A DNA stretch of 64,000 bases, from NCBI GenBank assembly GCA_966250375.1, contig CBINHE010000006.1, positions 13,039 to 77,038 of the forward strand, read 5' to 3'. Shown in pieces: positions 45,559 to 54,381 of the stretch; the first letter of the stretch is position 1, and each line of letters starts with the position of its first letter. The DNA comes from CAMLDH01 sp966250375. Its GTDB lineage: Bacteria > Pseudomonadota > Gammaproteobacteria > Burkholderiales > Burkholderiaceae_D. Under the pieces are notes generated by a model. That model was not told the origin of the DNA. It saw only the letters and a list, made by a program, of their open reading frames with translations, and did not search any database. The position numbers and the translations under genes are program-made.

Positions 45559-48500
45559 GTCTGTTCCTCTATGGGCACTTCCCCTGCTGTTATGGTTCCT
45601 GATGGGGGGCGCGCATGCCGCGCAACGTACGCTGGCCTTGTTGCTGGGCGATGTCGAATCGCGTCCGGCCGTGCTGGCAGTGCGCACTTTGCAAACGCAG
45701 CTGCAAGCGCTCGACGTCGCGGTGCGCATCATTCCCGCCAACGGCATGATGCCTGCCGACCGTGCCGCATTGCGCAGCGCCGATGTCGCGGTAGTGAATG
45801 TACTGGGGCAGCAATTGGTGCAATCCATCACGCCTGAATTGCAGGCATTGCAGCAAGCCAGGCGCCCTGTATTTGCCGTGGGCAGTACCGTCGACGAAGC
45901 GCTGCGTGCGCTCGGCATGCGCGAGGACCGTGCCCTGCAGGATTACTATCGCGCCGGCGGGGTCGATAACATGACCAACCTGTTGCGTTACTTGCTGCAC
46001 ACGCAATTCGACGCCGGCATGCAGTACGGCCCGGTCCAGGCGATGCCGGAGACCGGCCTCTACGATGTGAGCAGCAAGCGCACGACGGACAACTTTGCGC
46101 ACTATCTGCGCGGCTACGCACAGCATCGTCCGGGTGCGCCATGGGTCGGCGTCATGTTCTATCGCGCCAACCTGGTCTCCGGGCAGACGCTGCCGCTGGC
46201 AGCCATCGTCGCACGGCTCGAACAGGCCGGTTACAACGTGCTACCTGCTTTTGGCTATCCGTATGAAGTGCCGTTGCGCCACTTTCTCGACGAAGCAGGC
46301 AAGTCGCGTGTCGATCTGATCGTCGCGCTCGGCATGAAAGTGGGCGGCACCGCCGCCACCGGCGCCATACTCGACAAGATCGGCGTGCCGGCCATCAATG
46401 CCATCACCCTCAGTCAGCAATCAGCCGCGCAGTGGCAAGCCTCGAAGGTCGGGCTGGATATCATCGAACGGACCTGGCAACTGGCCGGAGCCGAACTGGC
46501 CGGTCTGATCCAGCCGACCGTGGTCGCCAGCCGCGAACGCATGACCGATGCGCAAACGGGCCTGGCCTATGTCGAAGAGCAGCCGATCGCCGAACGCATC
46601 GAGCGCTTGACGGCACGCGTCGATGCCTGGCTGGCGTTGCGCCGCACGGCCAATGCCGATAAACGCGTGGCCATGCTGTACTACAACTATCCGCACGGTT
46701 CCGAAACCATCGGCGCAGCCTATCTGAATGTGCTGCCGGAAAGCCTGTGGCAAATTACGCAACGGCTCACGGCGGAAGGTTATCGCAGCACCGGTACCGG
46801 TTTGCCGCTGCCGGCCGACAAGCAGGCGCTGCAAGCCGATATTCAGCGCTGGGGCAATTACGCAGGCAAAGGACAGCAGGATTACCGCGCAGGGCTGGCG
46901 CAGTTGGCCGCCAGTGGCGAAACGCTGCTGGTGCCGCTGGCCGACTATCGGCGCTGGTACGCGCAAATGCCCGCCGCTTTGCGCAACGCCATCGAGAAAG
47001 CCTGGGGGGCGCCGGAACAGGCGCCGACGCTATGGCGCAACGCAGAGGGACAGGCACAATTCGTGTTCCCGGCGCGGCGCTACGGCAATCTGCTGCTGGC
47101 GCCGCAACCGACACGCGCCTGGGAACAGAATCTGGAAAAACTGCATAACGATGTAACGCTGCCGCCCAGCCATGAGTACATCGCGTTCTACCTCTGGTTG
47201 CAGCAAGGTTACAAGGCACATGCGGTGATTCATCTTGGCACGCACGGCACGCAGGAATGGCTGACCGGTAAGGAAGCCGGTCTGTCCGATGCCGATCCGA
47301 CCGAAGCATTGATCGGCGCCATGCCGAATATTTATCCCTACGTGATGGATGACGTGGGCGAAGGTTTGCAGGCCAAGCGGCGCGGCATGGCGACCATCAT
47401 CGATCACATGACGCCGCCGTTCGATGTGGCTGGTCTCAACCCCGACCTGCGCGAACTGGGTGCGCTGCTGAACGACTACCGCGTCGCCGAGCAGAAAAGT
47501 CCGCTGCTGGCACGCAACCATCTGACCGCGCTTAACCGCCTGGCGTTAAAAAGCGGAGTACTGAAAGACATGGGCCGCAAGAAACTCGCCAGCGAAGCCG
47601 ACATGGAAGCGCTGGAAGAGTACCTTGACACCGTCGCCGCCAAGCTCACGCCGTTCGGTTTGCATACCTTCGGCGTCGCCCCCGATCCGGCCATGCAGCA
47701 AGCCACGGCGCGCGCGGTGGTGAGTCTGGAAAAAGACCTCAATCCGCAACAGCAAGCGGCGCGTGTGCAGCAACTGGAAGCGGACATCCGCCTCAGCGCC
47801 GATATGGAATTGACGCGCTTGATGCAGGCGCTGGCCGGCCGCTATATTCCAACCGGGCCCAGCGCTGACCTGGTGCGCAATCCTGCCGCGCTGCCTACCG
47901 GCCGCAATTTTTTCGGGCTCGATCCATCACGCATCCCCAGCCGCACCACCTATGAACAAGGCGCCAAACTCGCGCAACAACTGGTGGAGGATTATCGCGC
48001 TCGCAACCGCGCCTATCCCGACAAATTGACCATCAATCTGTGGGGCGTGGAAACATCGCGCCATGAAGGCATCATGGAGGCGCAAGTGCTGGCGCTGCTC
48101 GGCGTGCGGCCGACCTGGGACGCTCGCGGCCGCGTGACCGGCGTGGAAGCGATTTCCCGCCGCGAACTCGGACGGCCGCGCGTCGATGTGACGATGGTCT
48201 CGTCCGGCCTGTTCCGCGACCTGTTCGCCAATCTGCTCAAACTGCTGGACGATGCCGCGCAACTCGCCCAGCGTCAGGACGATAGCGACAACCCATTGCA
48301 GGCGCATACGCGCAAGCTGGCTATCCATCTGGAGCAGCGCGGCTTGTCGGCACAGGAGGCGCAGCGGCTGGCCAGTACACGCATCTTCGGCCTTCCATTC
48401 GGCGCCTACGGAACCAATATCGAGAAGCTGATCCCACTCTCCAACGTATGGCAAAACGAGCAGCAAGTCGCCGATGTGTTCATCAATCGCATGAGTCATC

Positions 48501-49459
48501 CTTTTGGTCAGGGTAACTGGGGCGGTGATTCCGCGACAGGGCAAATGAATGCCGACCTGCGCCGGGACGTATTCAGGCAGGCGCTGTCCGGCAGCAAAAT
48601 CGCCTTGCACAGCCGTTCGAGCAATCTCTTCGCCACACTCGACAACGACGATTTCTTCCAATACCTGGGCGGCACTGCGCTGGCGATTCGCAGTGTGGAC
48701 GGCAAAACACCCGAAGTCATGGTGGCCGACCTTTCCAATCCGCGCCATCCGCGCCATGCCACGCTGGAAAAATACATGGGACAAGAACTGCAAAGCCGTT
48801 ACCTGAATCCGCGCTGGGTGGATAGCATGCTGCGCGAAGGTTATGCAGGTACGCGCTTCATCAATCGTACCGTCGATTATTTATGGGCGTGGCAAGTGAC
48901 TGTGCCTGACGTCGTCGATGCGAGCAAATGGCAGCGCATGTACGACACCTACGTCGCCGATCGCCACGGTTTGCATGTGCGGGAACGCTTTGTTCAAAGT
49001 GGAAATTTGAAGGCTTTTCAGTCCATTACCGACCGCATGCTGAGCGCAATCGAACGCGGCTATTGGCAACCGCCGGAAGCGGTGCGCAAACGTTTGCAGC
49101 AAGAAAACACGCGTGCAATCGCTGATGCCAGCGTGGCTTGTAGTGCCGATGCGTGCAGCCGTGCCACATTGCGCCAGGCGCCGCAGCTTGCTGCGCAAAG
49201 CGCTGCGTCAAGTGTTCAGAATGCTGCCTCGCCTGGACCGACTGCGGCACCTGCGGCAGCCCCGGCGAAACCGGCGGCCAAGCCAGCGCAACCCGTTAAC
49301 CCGGTAAAAACCAAAGGGCAAGCGGAACAGGTCGCTGGATTTGAGATGCAGTCGCTGTCCACCTTGACACCGGCGCAAAAAACGATCGGTACACTGGCAT
49401 TGCTGGCATTCGCGGCTATCTTGATGGGGGTGGGTTACTGGCGGCGTGGCGTACGATGA
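45545..49459 (+). CDS. CobN/BchH-like chelatase, exported and membrane-anchored
   Basis: This 1304-residue protein is clearly of the cobaltochelatase CobN/Mg-chelatase H family: HLGTHGTQEWLTGKEAGLS (~563), EGLQAKRRGMATIIDHMTPP (~605), and WGVETSRHEGIMEAQVLALLGVRP with SSGLFRDLFANLLKLLDDA. Unlike cytoplasmic CobN, it has an N-terminal signal peptide (PLWALPLLLWFLMGGAHAA), an Ala/Pro-rich linker and a C-terminal helix (IGTLALLAFAAILMGVGYW) ending in RRGVR. The catalytic body should therefore lie in the periplasm. No CobS/CobT or BchI/BchD ATPase partner is nearby; the ExbB-like/DUF2149 pair may power it. HmuS of Bacteroidetes haem systems has the same plan. Here B12 riboswitch control suggests metal removal or insertion in a corrinoid, or cobalt capture (inference). 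Confidence 0.9.
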   Translation: MFRNKSVPLWALPLLLWFLMGGAHAAQRTLALLLGDVESRPAVLAVRTLQTQLQALDVAVRIIPANGMMPADRAALRSADVAVVNVLGQQLVQSITPELQALQQARRPVFAVGSTVDEALRALGMREDRALQDYYRAGGVDNMTNLLRYLLHTQFDAGMQYGPVQAMPETGLYDVSSKRTTDNFAHYLRGYAQHRPGAPWVGVMFYRANLVSGQTLPLAAIVARLEQAGYNVLPAFGYPYEVPLRHFLDEAGKSRVDLIVALGMKVGGTAATGAILDKIGVPAINAITLSQQSAAQWQASKVGLDIIERTWQLAGAELAGLIQPTVVASRERMTDAQTGLAYVEEQPIAERIERLTARVDAWLALRRTANADKRVAMLYYNYPHGSETIGAAYLNVLPESLWQITQRLTAEGYRSTGTGLPLPADKQALQADIQRWGNYAGKGQQDYRAGLAQLAASGETLLVPLADYRRWYAQMPAALRNAIEKAWGAPEQAPTLWRNAEGQAQFVFPARRYGNLLLAPQPTRAWEQNLEKLHNDVTLPPSHEYIAFYLWLQQGYKAHAVIHLGTHGTQEWLTGKEAGLSDADPTEALIGAMPNIYPYVMDDVGEGLQAKRRGMATIIDHMTPPFDVAGLNPDLRELGALLNDYRVAEQKSPLLARNHLTALNRLALKSGVLKDMGRKKLASEADMEALEEYLDTVAAKLTPFGLHTFGVAPDPAMQQATARAVVSLEKDLNPQQQAARVQQLEADIRLSADMELTRLMQALAGRYIPTGPSADLVRNPAALPTGRNFFGLDPSRIPSRTTYEQGAKLAQQLVEDYRARNRAYPDKLTINLWGVETSRHEGIMEAQVLALLGVRPTWDARGRVTGVEAISRRELGRPRVDVTMVSSGLFRDLFANLLKLLDDAAQLAQRQDDSDNPLQAHTRKLAIHLEQRGLSAQEAQRLASTRIFGLPFGAYGTNIEKLIPLSNVWQNEQQVADVFINRMSHPFGQGNWGGDSATGQMNADLRRDVFRQALSGSKIALHSRSSNLFATLDNDDFFQYLGGTALAIRSVDGKTPEVMVADLSNPRHPRHATLEKYMGQELQSRYLNPRWVDSMLREGYAGTRFINRTVDYLWAWQVTVPDVVDASKWQRMYDTYVADRHGLHVRERFVQSGNLKAFQSITDRMLSAIERGYWQPPEAVRKRLQQENTRAIADASVACSADACSRATLRQAPQLAAQSAASSVQNAASPGPTAAPAAAPAKPAAKPAQPVNPVKTKGQAEQVAGFEMQSLSTLTPAQKTIGTLALLAFAAILMGVGYWRRGVR

Positions 49460-49470
49460 ATGTGGCTTGC

Positions 49471-49496
49471 GTCTCCGATGTGTCAGCATCGGAGAC
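49471..49496 (+). terminator. Hairpin after the chelatase gene
   Basis: GTCTCCGATG and CATCGGAGAC form a perfect 10-bp stem with a 6-base loop, 11 bases after the stop. There is no T-run, so it is either a weak terminator or an mRNA 3' end stabiliser. Confidence 0.6.
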
Positions 49497-49525
49497 ACAC
49501 TTGCGCGCAGATCGGAGGATGGATT

Positions 49526-49543
49526 ATCTACACATCTTTGCAA
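49526..49543 (+). repeat. 18-bp inverted repeat, left copy
   Basis: ATCTACACATCTTTGCAA is repeated in reverse complement at 53467-53484. Together they bracket an AT-richer block with effector-like genes. The bases that follow (to GCCATGAA) recur once more at 56785-56801. Confidence 0.75.
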
Positions 49544-49556
49544 TGCCATGAATGCT

Positions 49557-49829
49557 CCCTCTCCCGCCTGCGGGCTAACCTATGCACACAAGTTTGCAAC
49601 CTGTTTTCGCCTGCGGGTGTTTGGGGTAAATTTTCTCAAAAAGTTACCCGTCATTCCCGTGAAGGCGGGAATCCATTGGCCGGCAAATCGAGCAAACGCC
49701 ATATGGATTCCCGCCTTAGCGGGAATGACGGGGAAAATGAATAGACAAATTGAACCCAAGAACCCGCCCGCGACCAATACAAAGTATTGCAAACTTGTGT
49801 GCATAGGTTAGCCCGCAGGCGGGAGAGGG
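49557..49829. repeat. Nested inverted-repeat element, 273 bp
   Basis: The outer arms (49557-49599 and 49787-49829) are exact 43-base reverse complements. An inner pair at ~49648-49676 and ~49703-49732 (CGTCATTCCCG... / ...CGGGAATGACG) forms a second hairpin. No coding frame fits. The structure looks like a small non-autonomous mobile element or a composite of two REP-type palindromes. Confidence 0.85.
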
Positions 49830-50014
49830 TTGGGGTGAGGGGGGCGCAAGAGAAGCGGCCTTGGCAAACTCCCTCACCCTAGCCCATAGGGTTATACACA
49901 TCTTTGTGACTTTTATGAATACTTGATTTTTATAGGAAAATTTTTCGAGAAAAGAAATATTTCTTAAATAAATCCCTTATAGATCAACGAGTTGAAAACT
50001 TGTGTTAATGATAT

Positions 50015-50042
50015 GGAACTAAACGGCCGCATAATCCACTCA
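50015..50042 (+). promoter_or_regulatory. HrpL-type promoter box
   Basis: GGAACT, then 15 bases, then CCACTCA. The HrpL ECF-sigma consensus is GGAACC-N15/16-CCACNNA; one mismatch. It lies 24 bases before the GTG start of the effector-like pseudogene. A box with the same GGAACT-N15-CCACT form precedes the chaperone-effector operon at 63553-63580. Confidence 0.7.
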
Positions 50043-50065
50043 GTTATTTTATTTAGGGATAACGC

Positions 50066-51151
50066 GTGCTTAACCGATCTCAATCTTTTGGTGCATCAAG
50101 AGTAAATTCAGTTCAAGATGTTCAGAGCAGCCAGCGTGATAAAGCTAAGGCTTCGTCAGCACCCGCATCACCGAAATCAACAATTCCTTCGCAGCCATTC
50201 CAGGACACGGCAGCTGGCAAGGCGATTAGAAAGGACCTGCCGCGATTACGGCACATGCAAAGCTTGAAAAGCAACTGCTGTCAAAGTCACTTACCACGGC
50301 TGACATGCTTCCGGGAGACGTGCTCCTGCGTTATGAGAGTCCAACGGAACTTAGTATAAGAACTGAAGAAATACAGATGCGGCCCAAGCTAAACGGCATC
50401 CCATCTCCCGAAAATTTCGGGGACTTCAGGACTGCCCATGTCTTGATGTGGGCAAAGAACCCCAAGAATCCCGGAAATACAGAGGCGCGCGGAATGGGGG
50501 GAGCCACAGGTCGTGGATGCAAGGGGCGGATTTGGGACAACGAACATCTTGTCTGTCCAACCGACAGCACTCCAGGCAGGAACGTACTGGGTCTATCGCC
50601 CCACTGACGCGCATCTGGGAGACGTGGCTGCCCAGATCGGCAGGCGCTGGGCCGATGAAGGAAAGGTCCCTTACAGCGTTCCGGAATTGAGCCAGATGAC
50701 AAAGCCGACTGGCGACTTCATAAAGTTCGATGAGAAGGCGAAGGAGGCCACAGTCAGCTTTGCACGTGACGCATTCGAAGCAAATCCGAAGTGGGCAGAA
50801 AATTCGCCTGGCACACACTGGAAGAAGAAGCAGAACGGAGCGACATGCTCGAGCTTCATTGCCAAGACTTACCAAGCGGCGCATCTGAGAATTGGGCCGG
50901 CAAGGAAAATGGAGGCCCGTGATACATGTGCGACTATCGAGGACGGTTTGGATTCCCTGACGGGCTTGCTGGCCCATAAACCAAATGGCATTTCGCCCAG
51001 AACCCTCGAACATTTGATGTTTACGGGTAAGAATTCCGACGGTAGTCCCCAATTCAAGCCCCTCGGAAGGCTGGTGATGAAACAAGGGGATGTCTTGTAC
51101 GATGAGTCGCGCAATCCTGACGCTCCTTTGCCCGAAGGGATTACCGCTTAG
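50066..51151 (+). pseudogene. Effector-like cysteine peptidase gene with two frameshifts
   Basis: Three frames combine into one protein. From GTG 50066 (AGGGAT upstream) a Ser-rich N-terminus (LNRSQSFGASRVNSVQDVQS) runs to DLP near 50242. A one-base loss then shifts to AITAHAKLEKQLLSKSLTTA and DMLPGDVLLRYES, with FRTAHVLMW. At the G-run near 50495 the frame shifts again to EPQVVDARGGFGTTNILSV, ending with NGATCSSFIAKTYQA. The GDVLLR, His and late Cys-SSF order is that of permuted NlpC/P60 (YiiX-like) peptidases. The Ser-rich start and Hrp-type promoter suggest a type III effector. Two sequencing errors in homopolymeric or GC-rich spots would restore a full gene, so check reads. Confidence 0.65.
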
Positions 51152-51599
51152 AACCCAATGGCACTACCTTAAGCGCGCCGCAATCTGCCGCTGCTGTTGT
51201 TTGACGAGTTTGGCGCGCACGATTTTTTCTTGCTTGCTAAACAACTGGCGGGGCTTCGCGCCGTCGTTTGGCCGCACGCGGCTTCACCCGTTCCGGCTTG
51301 GCCTGTGCGGCAGCTTCAGTTGAGCAACACCTGCGAGCAAACTGGCATGTCGGTTTGCCAACTGGCCGCGCCACGGCGTTCGAGCTTGTGGGCCAGCTCC
51401 CACAATAAGGCTGTCTCGCCGGTGGACTTGCTAATAGCAAAATATATTTCTTTATGAGGATTTCAATTCCAATTCCGTTCACCAATTATGCAATTCACGG
51501 CCATGAGCCCGGCAAAGTGTTCCTCCGCAATGCCAAATACGACAGAACTCTACCTCGCCCGATTTCCCCAGTGAGGATAACATTGAATGAAAAGGTTAA
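51152..51599. other. Intergenic stretch between effector-like genes
   Basis: About 450 bases. A 250-base GC-richer piece (~51165-51420) differs in composition from the AT-rich flanks and has minus-strand coding character (for example TGETALLWELAHKLERRGA) but no complete gene; it looks like an inserted fragment. TTGTGGG/CCCACAA at 51386-51405 forms a small hairpin. No hrp-type box seen before 51600. Confidence 0.4.
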
Positions 51600-53009
51600 A
51601 TGATGACAAGAATGCACAGTGTGTCCGCCCCCTCCAGATTTCCAACCGAGCCCCACGAGCCCGTTAGCGTTGCTGCCACCGATCATCAGGTGAAGCGAAA
51701 AAAAGCGGAGGAGGATTTAAAAACGGCGGGTGAAAGAAATCGAATACCAGCTAATACTAATTCAGAGCAGGATGTAGGTACATCAAGCAACGTCTTATCA
51801 CCAACGGAAAGAACGCGTCTAGCCAATAGGGCAAGACATAATGTTGAGCGTTTCATTGGACCAGCTCATTCCGAGATTAGGCGTAGTAATTCCCTCCCCG
51901 CGCCCAATGTGGGGAAACTAGCGCCGGAAGTCCGCCGATTCGATACTTTGCTGCATCAAGCAGATAGCCTTAAGTCCAATGCTGGAACGCTCATGTTCAG
52001 CAGAAACAAATCCGAAGAATGGACGCGGATAGAATGTAGCCCAAATTCGCTGTTGCAAAATATTGAAATACGGCCCGAAAGAGGCTTGTTGAATCTGACT
52101 GGATCAGCCCAGTTTTGCAGCGGCGAGCTAAGCCAAACACAAAAACGTGATCTGCAACGCGCTATAGTATCTATCGTAACAGCCTACAATGAAGTGGCCG
52201 CCGAAGAAGGGAAAGCGTCTATCACCATCCATGAGAACCATTTCAAAGGCGACGGGTATATTTATGAACACAGTAAGATTCCTCGAAAATCGAATGAACG
52301 CGATTACGATTATTATCATACTCTTGGGGTGAACTTCGCTGACAATGGCAAAATGATGCCTCACTATCATTTGGAATTTGGTGGTGGGAGATTGATCAAA
52401 GGAGAGGTAAAAGCTGTACTCGAAAGTCTACAGGAGGTAGGTAAAAAAATATCGCAAGAGAGAGAGATACTGACTTCAAATGATATTGTGGCTGTCTTGG
52501 CCAACTTTATAGAAAGCACGGGCCAGATTAGTAGTATCAACGCCACGAGGATTGAAAATAAGCGTCTGCCGTTACCAAATGAACTTGATTCTCAACGTGA
52601 ACGTGCAGAAAGACGTGATGAACTTGAGGGTCAGTTTATTGCATTAGCGAGCGCCAACGTCCAGTCTAAAACCTCCAGTAAAATTATTAGCAATACAGGT
52701 CCCTTTCAAAGTGCATATATGAATACATTTCGCACAGCGGAGCCCATGTTCGAATGTTTTTCTGCAGGCCATATATCTATTCATGACGACCTAAGAAAGA
52801 TTGAAGGAAATGATGAACTGGATTTTAGCGACCTGACGGCCATCTACCATGAGCTCAACAAGGCGCATAAAGAATTAATAAACTATACGGAGAAAGATTC
52901 AAATCCAACGGAGTATGGCCAGCTAATGAATCGATTGAGAGATGGACTCACGAGAACTACAGAATTACTGAAGTCGCACAGCCCGCATCTCCCGGATTCG
53001 ACAGCCTGA
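51600..53009 (+). CDS. Orphan effector-like protein, 469 residues
   Basis: I do not recognise this family. The protein is soluble and has no signal peptide or membrane helix. Its first ~80 residues are polar, Ser/Thr/Pro/Lys-rich and probably disordered (MHSVSAPSRFPTEPHEPVSV), as in many type III substrates. The middle is mixed alpha/beta with Tyr/His-rich segments (RDYDYYHTLGVNF, MMPHYHLEFGGG), and the C-terminus is helical and charged. AAAAGG lies just before ATG 51600 (a second ATG follows directly). It is visibly AT-richer than the metal-uptake genes and sits within the inverted-repeat-bounded block downstream of the effector pseudogene, suggesting recent acquisition. A secreted role is inferred from context only. 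Confidence 0.6.
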   Translation: MMTRMHSVSAPSRFPTEPHEPVSVAATDHQVKRKKAEEDLKTAGERNRIPANTNSEQDVGTSSNVLSPTERTRLANRARHNVERFIGPAHSEIRRSNSLPAPNVGKLAPEVRRFDTLLHQADSLKSNAGTLMFSRNKSEEWTRIECSPNSLLQNIEIRPERGLLNLTGSAQFCSGELSQTQKRDLQRAIVSIVTAYNEVAAEEGKASITIHENHFKGDGYIYEHSKIPRKSNERDYDYYHTLGVNFADNGKMMPHYHLEFGGGRLIKGEVKAVLESLQEVGKKISQEREILTSNDIVAVLANFIESTGQISSINATRIENKRLPLPNELDSQRERAERRDELEGQFIALASANVQSKTSSKIISNTGPFQSAYMNTFRTAEPMFECFSAGHISIHDDLRKIEGNDELDFSDLTAIYHELNKAHKELINYTEKDSNPTEYGQLMNRLRDGLTRTTELLKSHSPHLPDSTA

Positions 53010-53157
53010 ATTTTGCATAAGAGGGGTAAAGATCACCGTAGTAGATCAACCAGTTGAAGCGACCGGGTAGAGTCACGCGAGTTCCATGCGTGCATTCCGA
53101 GTGGTGAAACGCCATTAGATCGGAGTACCTCTCTTGTTGCGATCATGCTTGCTGACG

Positions 53158-53232
53158 AAAAAGAAGCCGCCTGAAAAACCACCGCGATTGAATGAAGTCC
53201 TGCGGTTAGGGGTACAACTAGGCGGCTTTTTA
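53158..53232 (+). terminator. Possible terminator (GC stem and T-run)
   Basis: AAAAGAAGCCGCCT at 53158-53171 pairs largely with AGGCGGCTTTTT at 53220-53231. The loop is long (48 bases) and may fold internally. It could end the transcript of the orphan effector-like gene 150 bases upstream. Confidence 0.45.
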
Positions 53233-53604
53233 AGCCGCAAGGGCGATGGCGAGCCGGAGTCAAAACAATATGGCTTGGCTTACAGCGCGTGATGGATGCC
53301 GTAACAACTTTGCAGATGTTACGGGAATAAGATTGAGTTTCATATTTGTGTATAACCCTATGATCCTAGTCCTCTCCCGCCTGCGGGAGAGGGGACTCTT
53401 TTCTCCGAACGCACGTTAAGTCGGCACGTACACTCGCTTGCGGGAGAAGACGCTTTCCAGTGCTCTTTGCAAAGATGTGTAGATACCGATGGATCAGGGG
53501 AGGGGCGTTACGAGTGTGTGATCGTGGTGATGGCCGCCGCGCAAAAGGGCCTGCGCAGGAATAATCTGACCATCACCAGCGAGGCTTCAGCGCCGGGATC
53601 GTCT
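53233..53604. other. Intergenic, repeat-rich stretch
   Basis: It contains a short perfect hairpin at 53371-53392 (CCTCTCCCG-CCTG-CGGGAGAGG), sequence words shared with the 49.5-49.9 kb region (CTCTCCCGCCTGCGGG, TATAACCCTATG), and the right 18-bp inverted repeat. No gene seen. Confidence 0.55.
53467..53484 (-). repeat. 18-bp inverted repeat, right copy
   Basis: Exact reverse complement of 49526-49543. It defines the right edge of the AT-richer effector block, about 120 bases from the 3' end of the DUF4198 gene. Confidence 0.75.
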
Positions 53605-54345
53605 TTACTCCGGCAGATGATCGAGTACGAAAGACAGCGAGGCCAAGTGCTCGGTTTTGTTCGCCTTGGCGGCATCTTCATGCGCCACATCCAGCAGGGC
53701 GGTGATAACGTTAAGTCCCTGATTTCGCACTGTTACAGTCACGCTGCCATCCTTGCCGGTACGCTGCGGTTTGGCATCTGGGTCGTTGACGAAGTCCGCC
53801 AGCACTTGCGCATTGGCCACCGGTTTTCCCTGATAGAGCACACGCAGTTTGAGCGGCTGGTCCTTGTACTTGGGTAAAGAAGTCGTCACCGGCACGATTT
53901 GCAGCGTCTGGCCCGGTAATGCTGCCAGTGGCGCCTGCAGAGGTGCGCGCAGATGCACCGCATACTTATAGTAGCGACCGCTTTCCTTGGCGCCCGGCAC
54001 CTCGTCCTTGCCCTTGCCGACCCATTTGCCGTCCGGCCCTTTGCTCCAGTAGCCGTTGTCGAGTACGCCGGCGACCACCGCAGGTTGCTGTTGCACGTCA
54101 ACGAGCAGCAGCCGGTCGGTTGGCTTCAGTGCTGTCTCGACCGGTGCGCCAATCGCGTTGTAGGCCGCGATGCCTTGCACTTTGGTCAGACGCTTGATCA
54201 TGTCCAGGTCTTCGCCGCCTTCGCCGTATATCAACGCGAGATCCCCTGAGCGCTGGGCGAACCAGATGCCATGCGCCGTGGCGGTAGTGGTGGTGGCAAT
54301 GCCACCTGCAAGGGCGAGTAGAGAAAGCAGTGCTTTTGTCTTCAT
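53605..54345 (-). CDS. DUF4198 periplasmic protein
   Basis: This is a 246-residue precursor with signal peptide MKTKALLSLLALAGGIATTTTATAHG. The mature start HGIWFAQRSGDLALIYGEG is the DUF4198 signature, with a potential metal-binding His. A C-terminal Ig-like beta domain follows (LKLRVLYQGKPVANAQVLA... TGKDGSVTVTV). The family is often adjacent to TonB-dependent receptors or nickel/cobalt transporters and presumably helps periplasmic metal handling. AAGGAC lies upstream of ATG 54345. It follows the siderophore receptor by 36 bases, so they form an operon, probably iron-regulated through the Fur box at 56748. Confidence 0.85.
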   Translation of the reverse strand: MKTKALLSLLALAGGIATTTTATAHGIWFAQRSGDLALIYGEGGEDLDMIKRLTKVQGIAAYNAIGAPVETALKPTDRLLLVDVQQQPAVVAGVLDNGYWSKGPDGKWVGKGKDEVPGAKESGRYYKYAVHLRAPLQAPLAALPGQTLQIVPVTTSLPKYKDQPLKLRVLYQGKPVANAQVLADFVNDPDAKPQRTGKDGSVTVTVRNQGLNVITALLDVAHEDAAKANKTEHLASLSFVLDHLPE

Positions 54346-54381
54346 AAGACAGTCCTTTTCCTCAAGAAAATACCAGCAACG

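Noticed and set aside
53033..53263. Minus-strand 76-codon frame as an integrase or conserved small protein
   Set aside because: No motif, no ribosome site, and it overlaps a likely terminator structure.
53371..53392. CRISPR-like repeats among the CTCTCCCGCCTGCGGG words at 49.5 and 53.4 kb
   Set aside because: Copies are few, irregularly spaced and palindromic in REP fashion; no spacers or cas genes.
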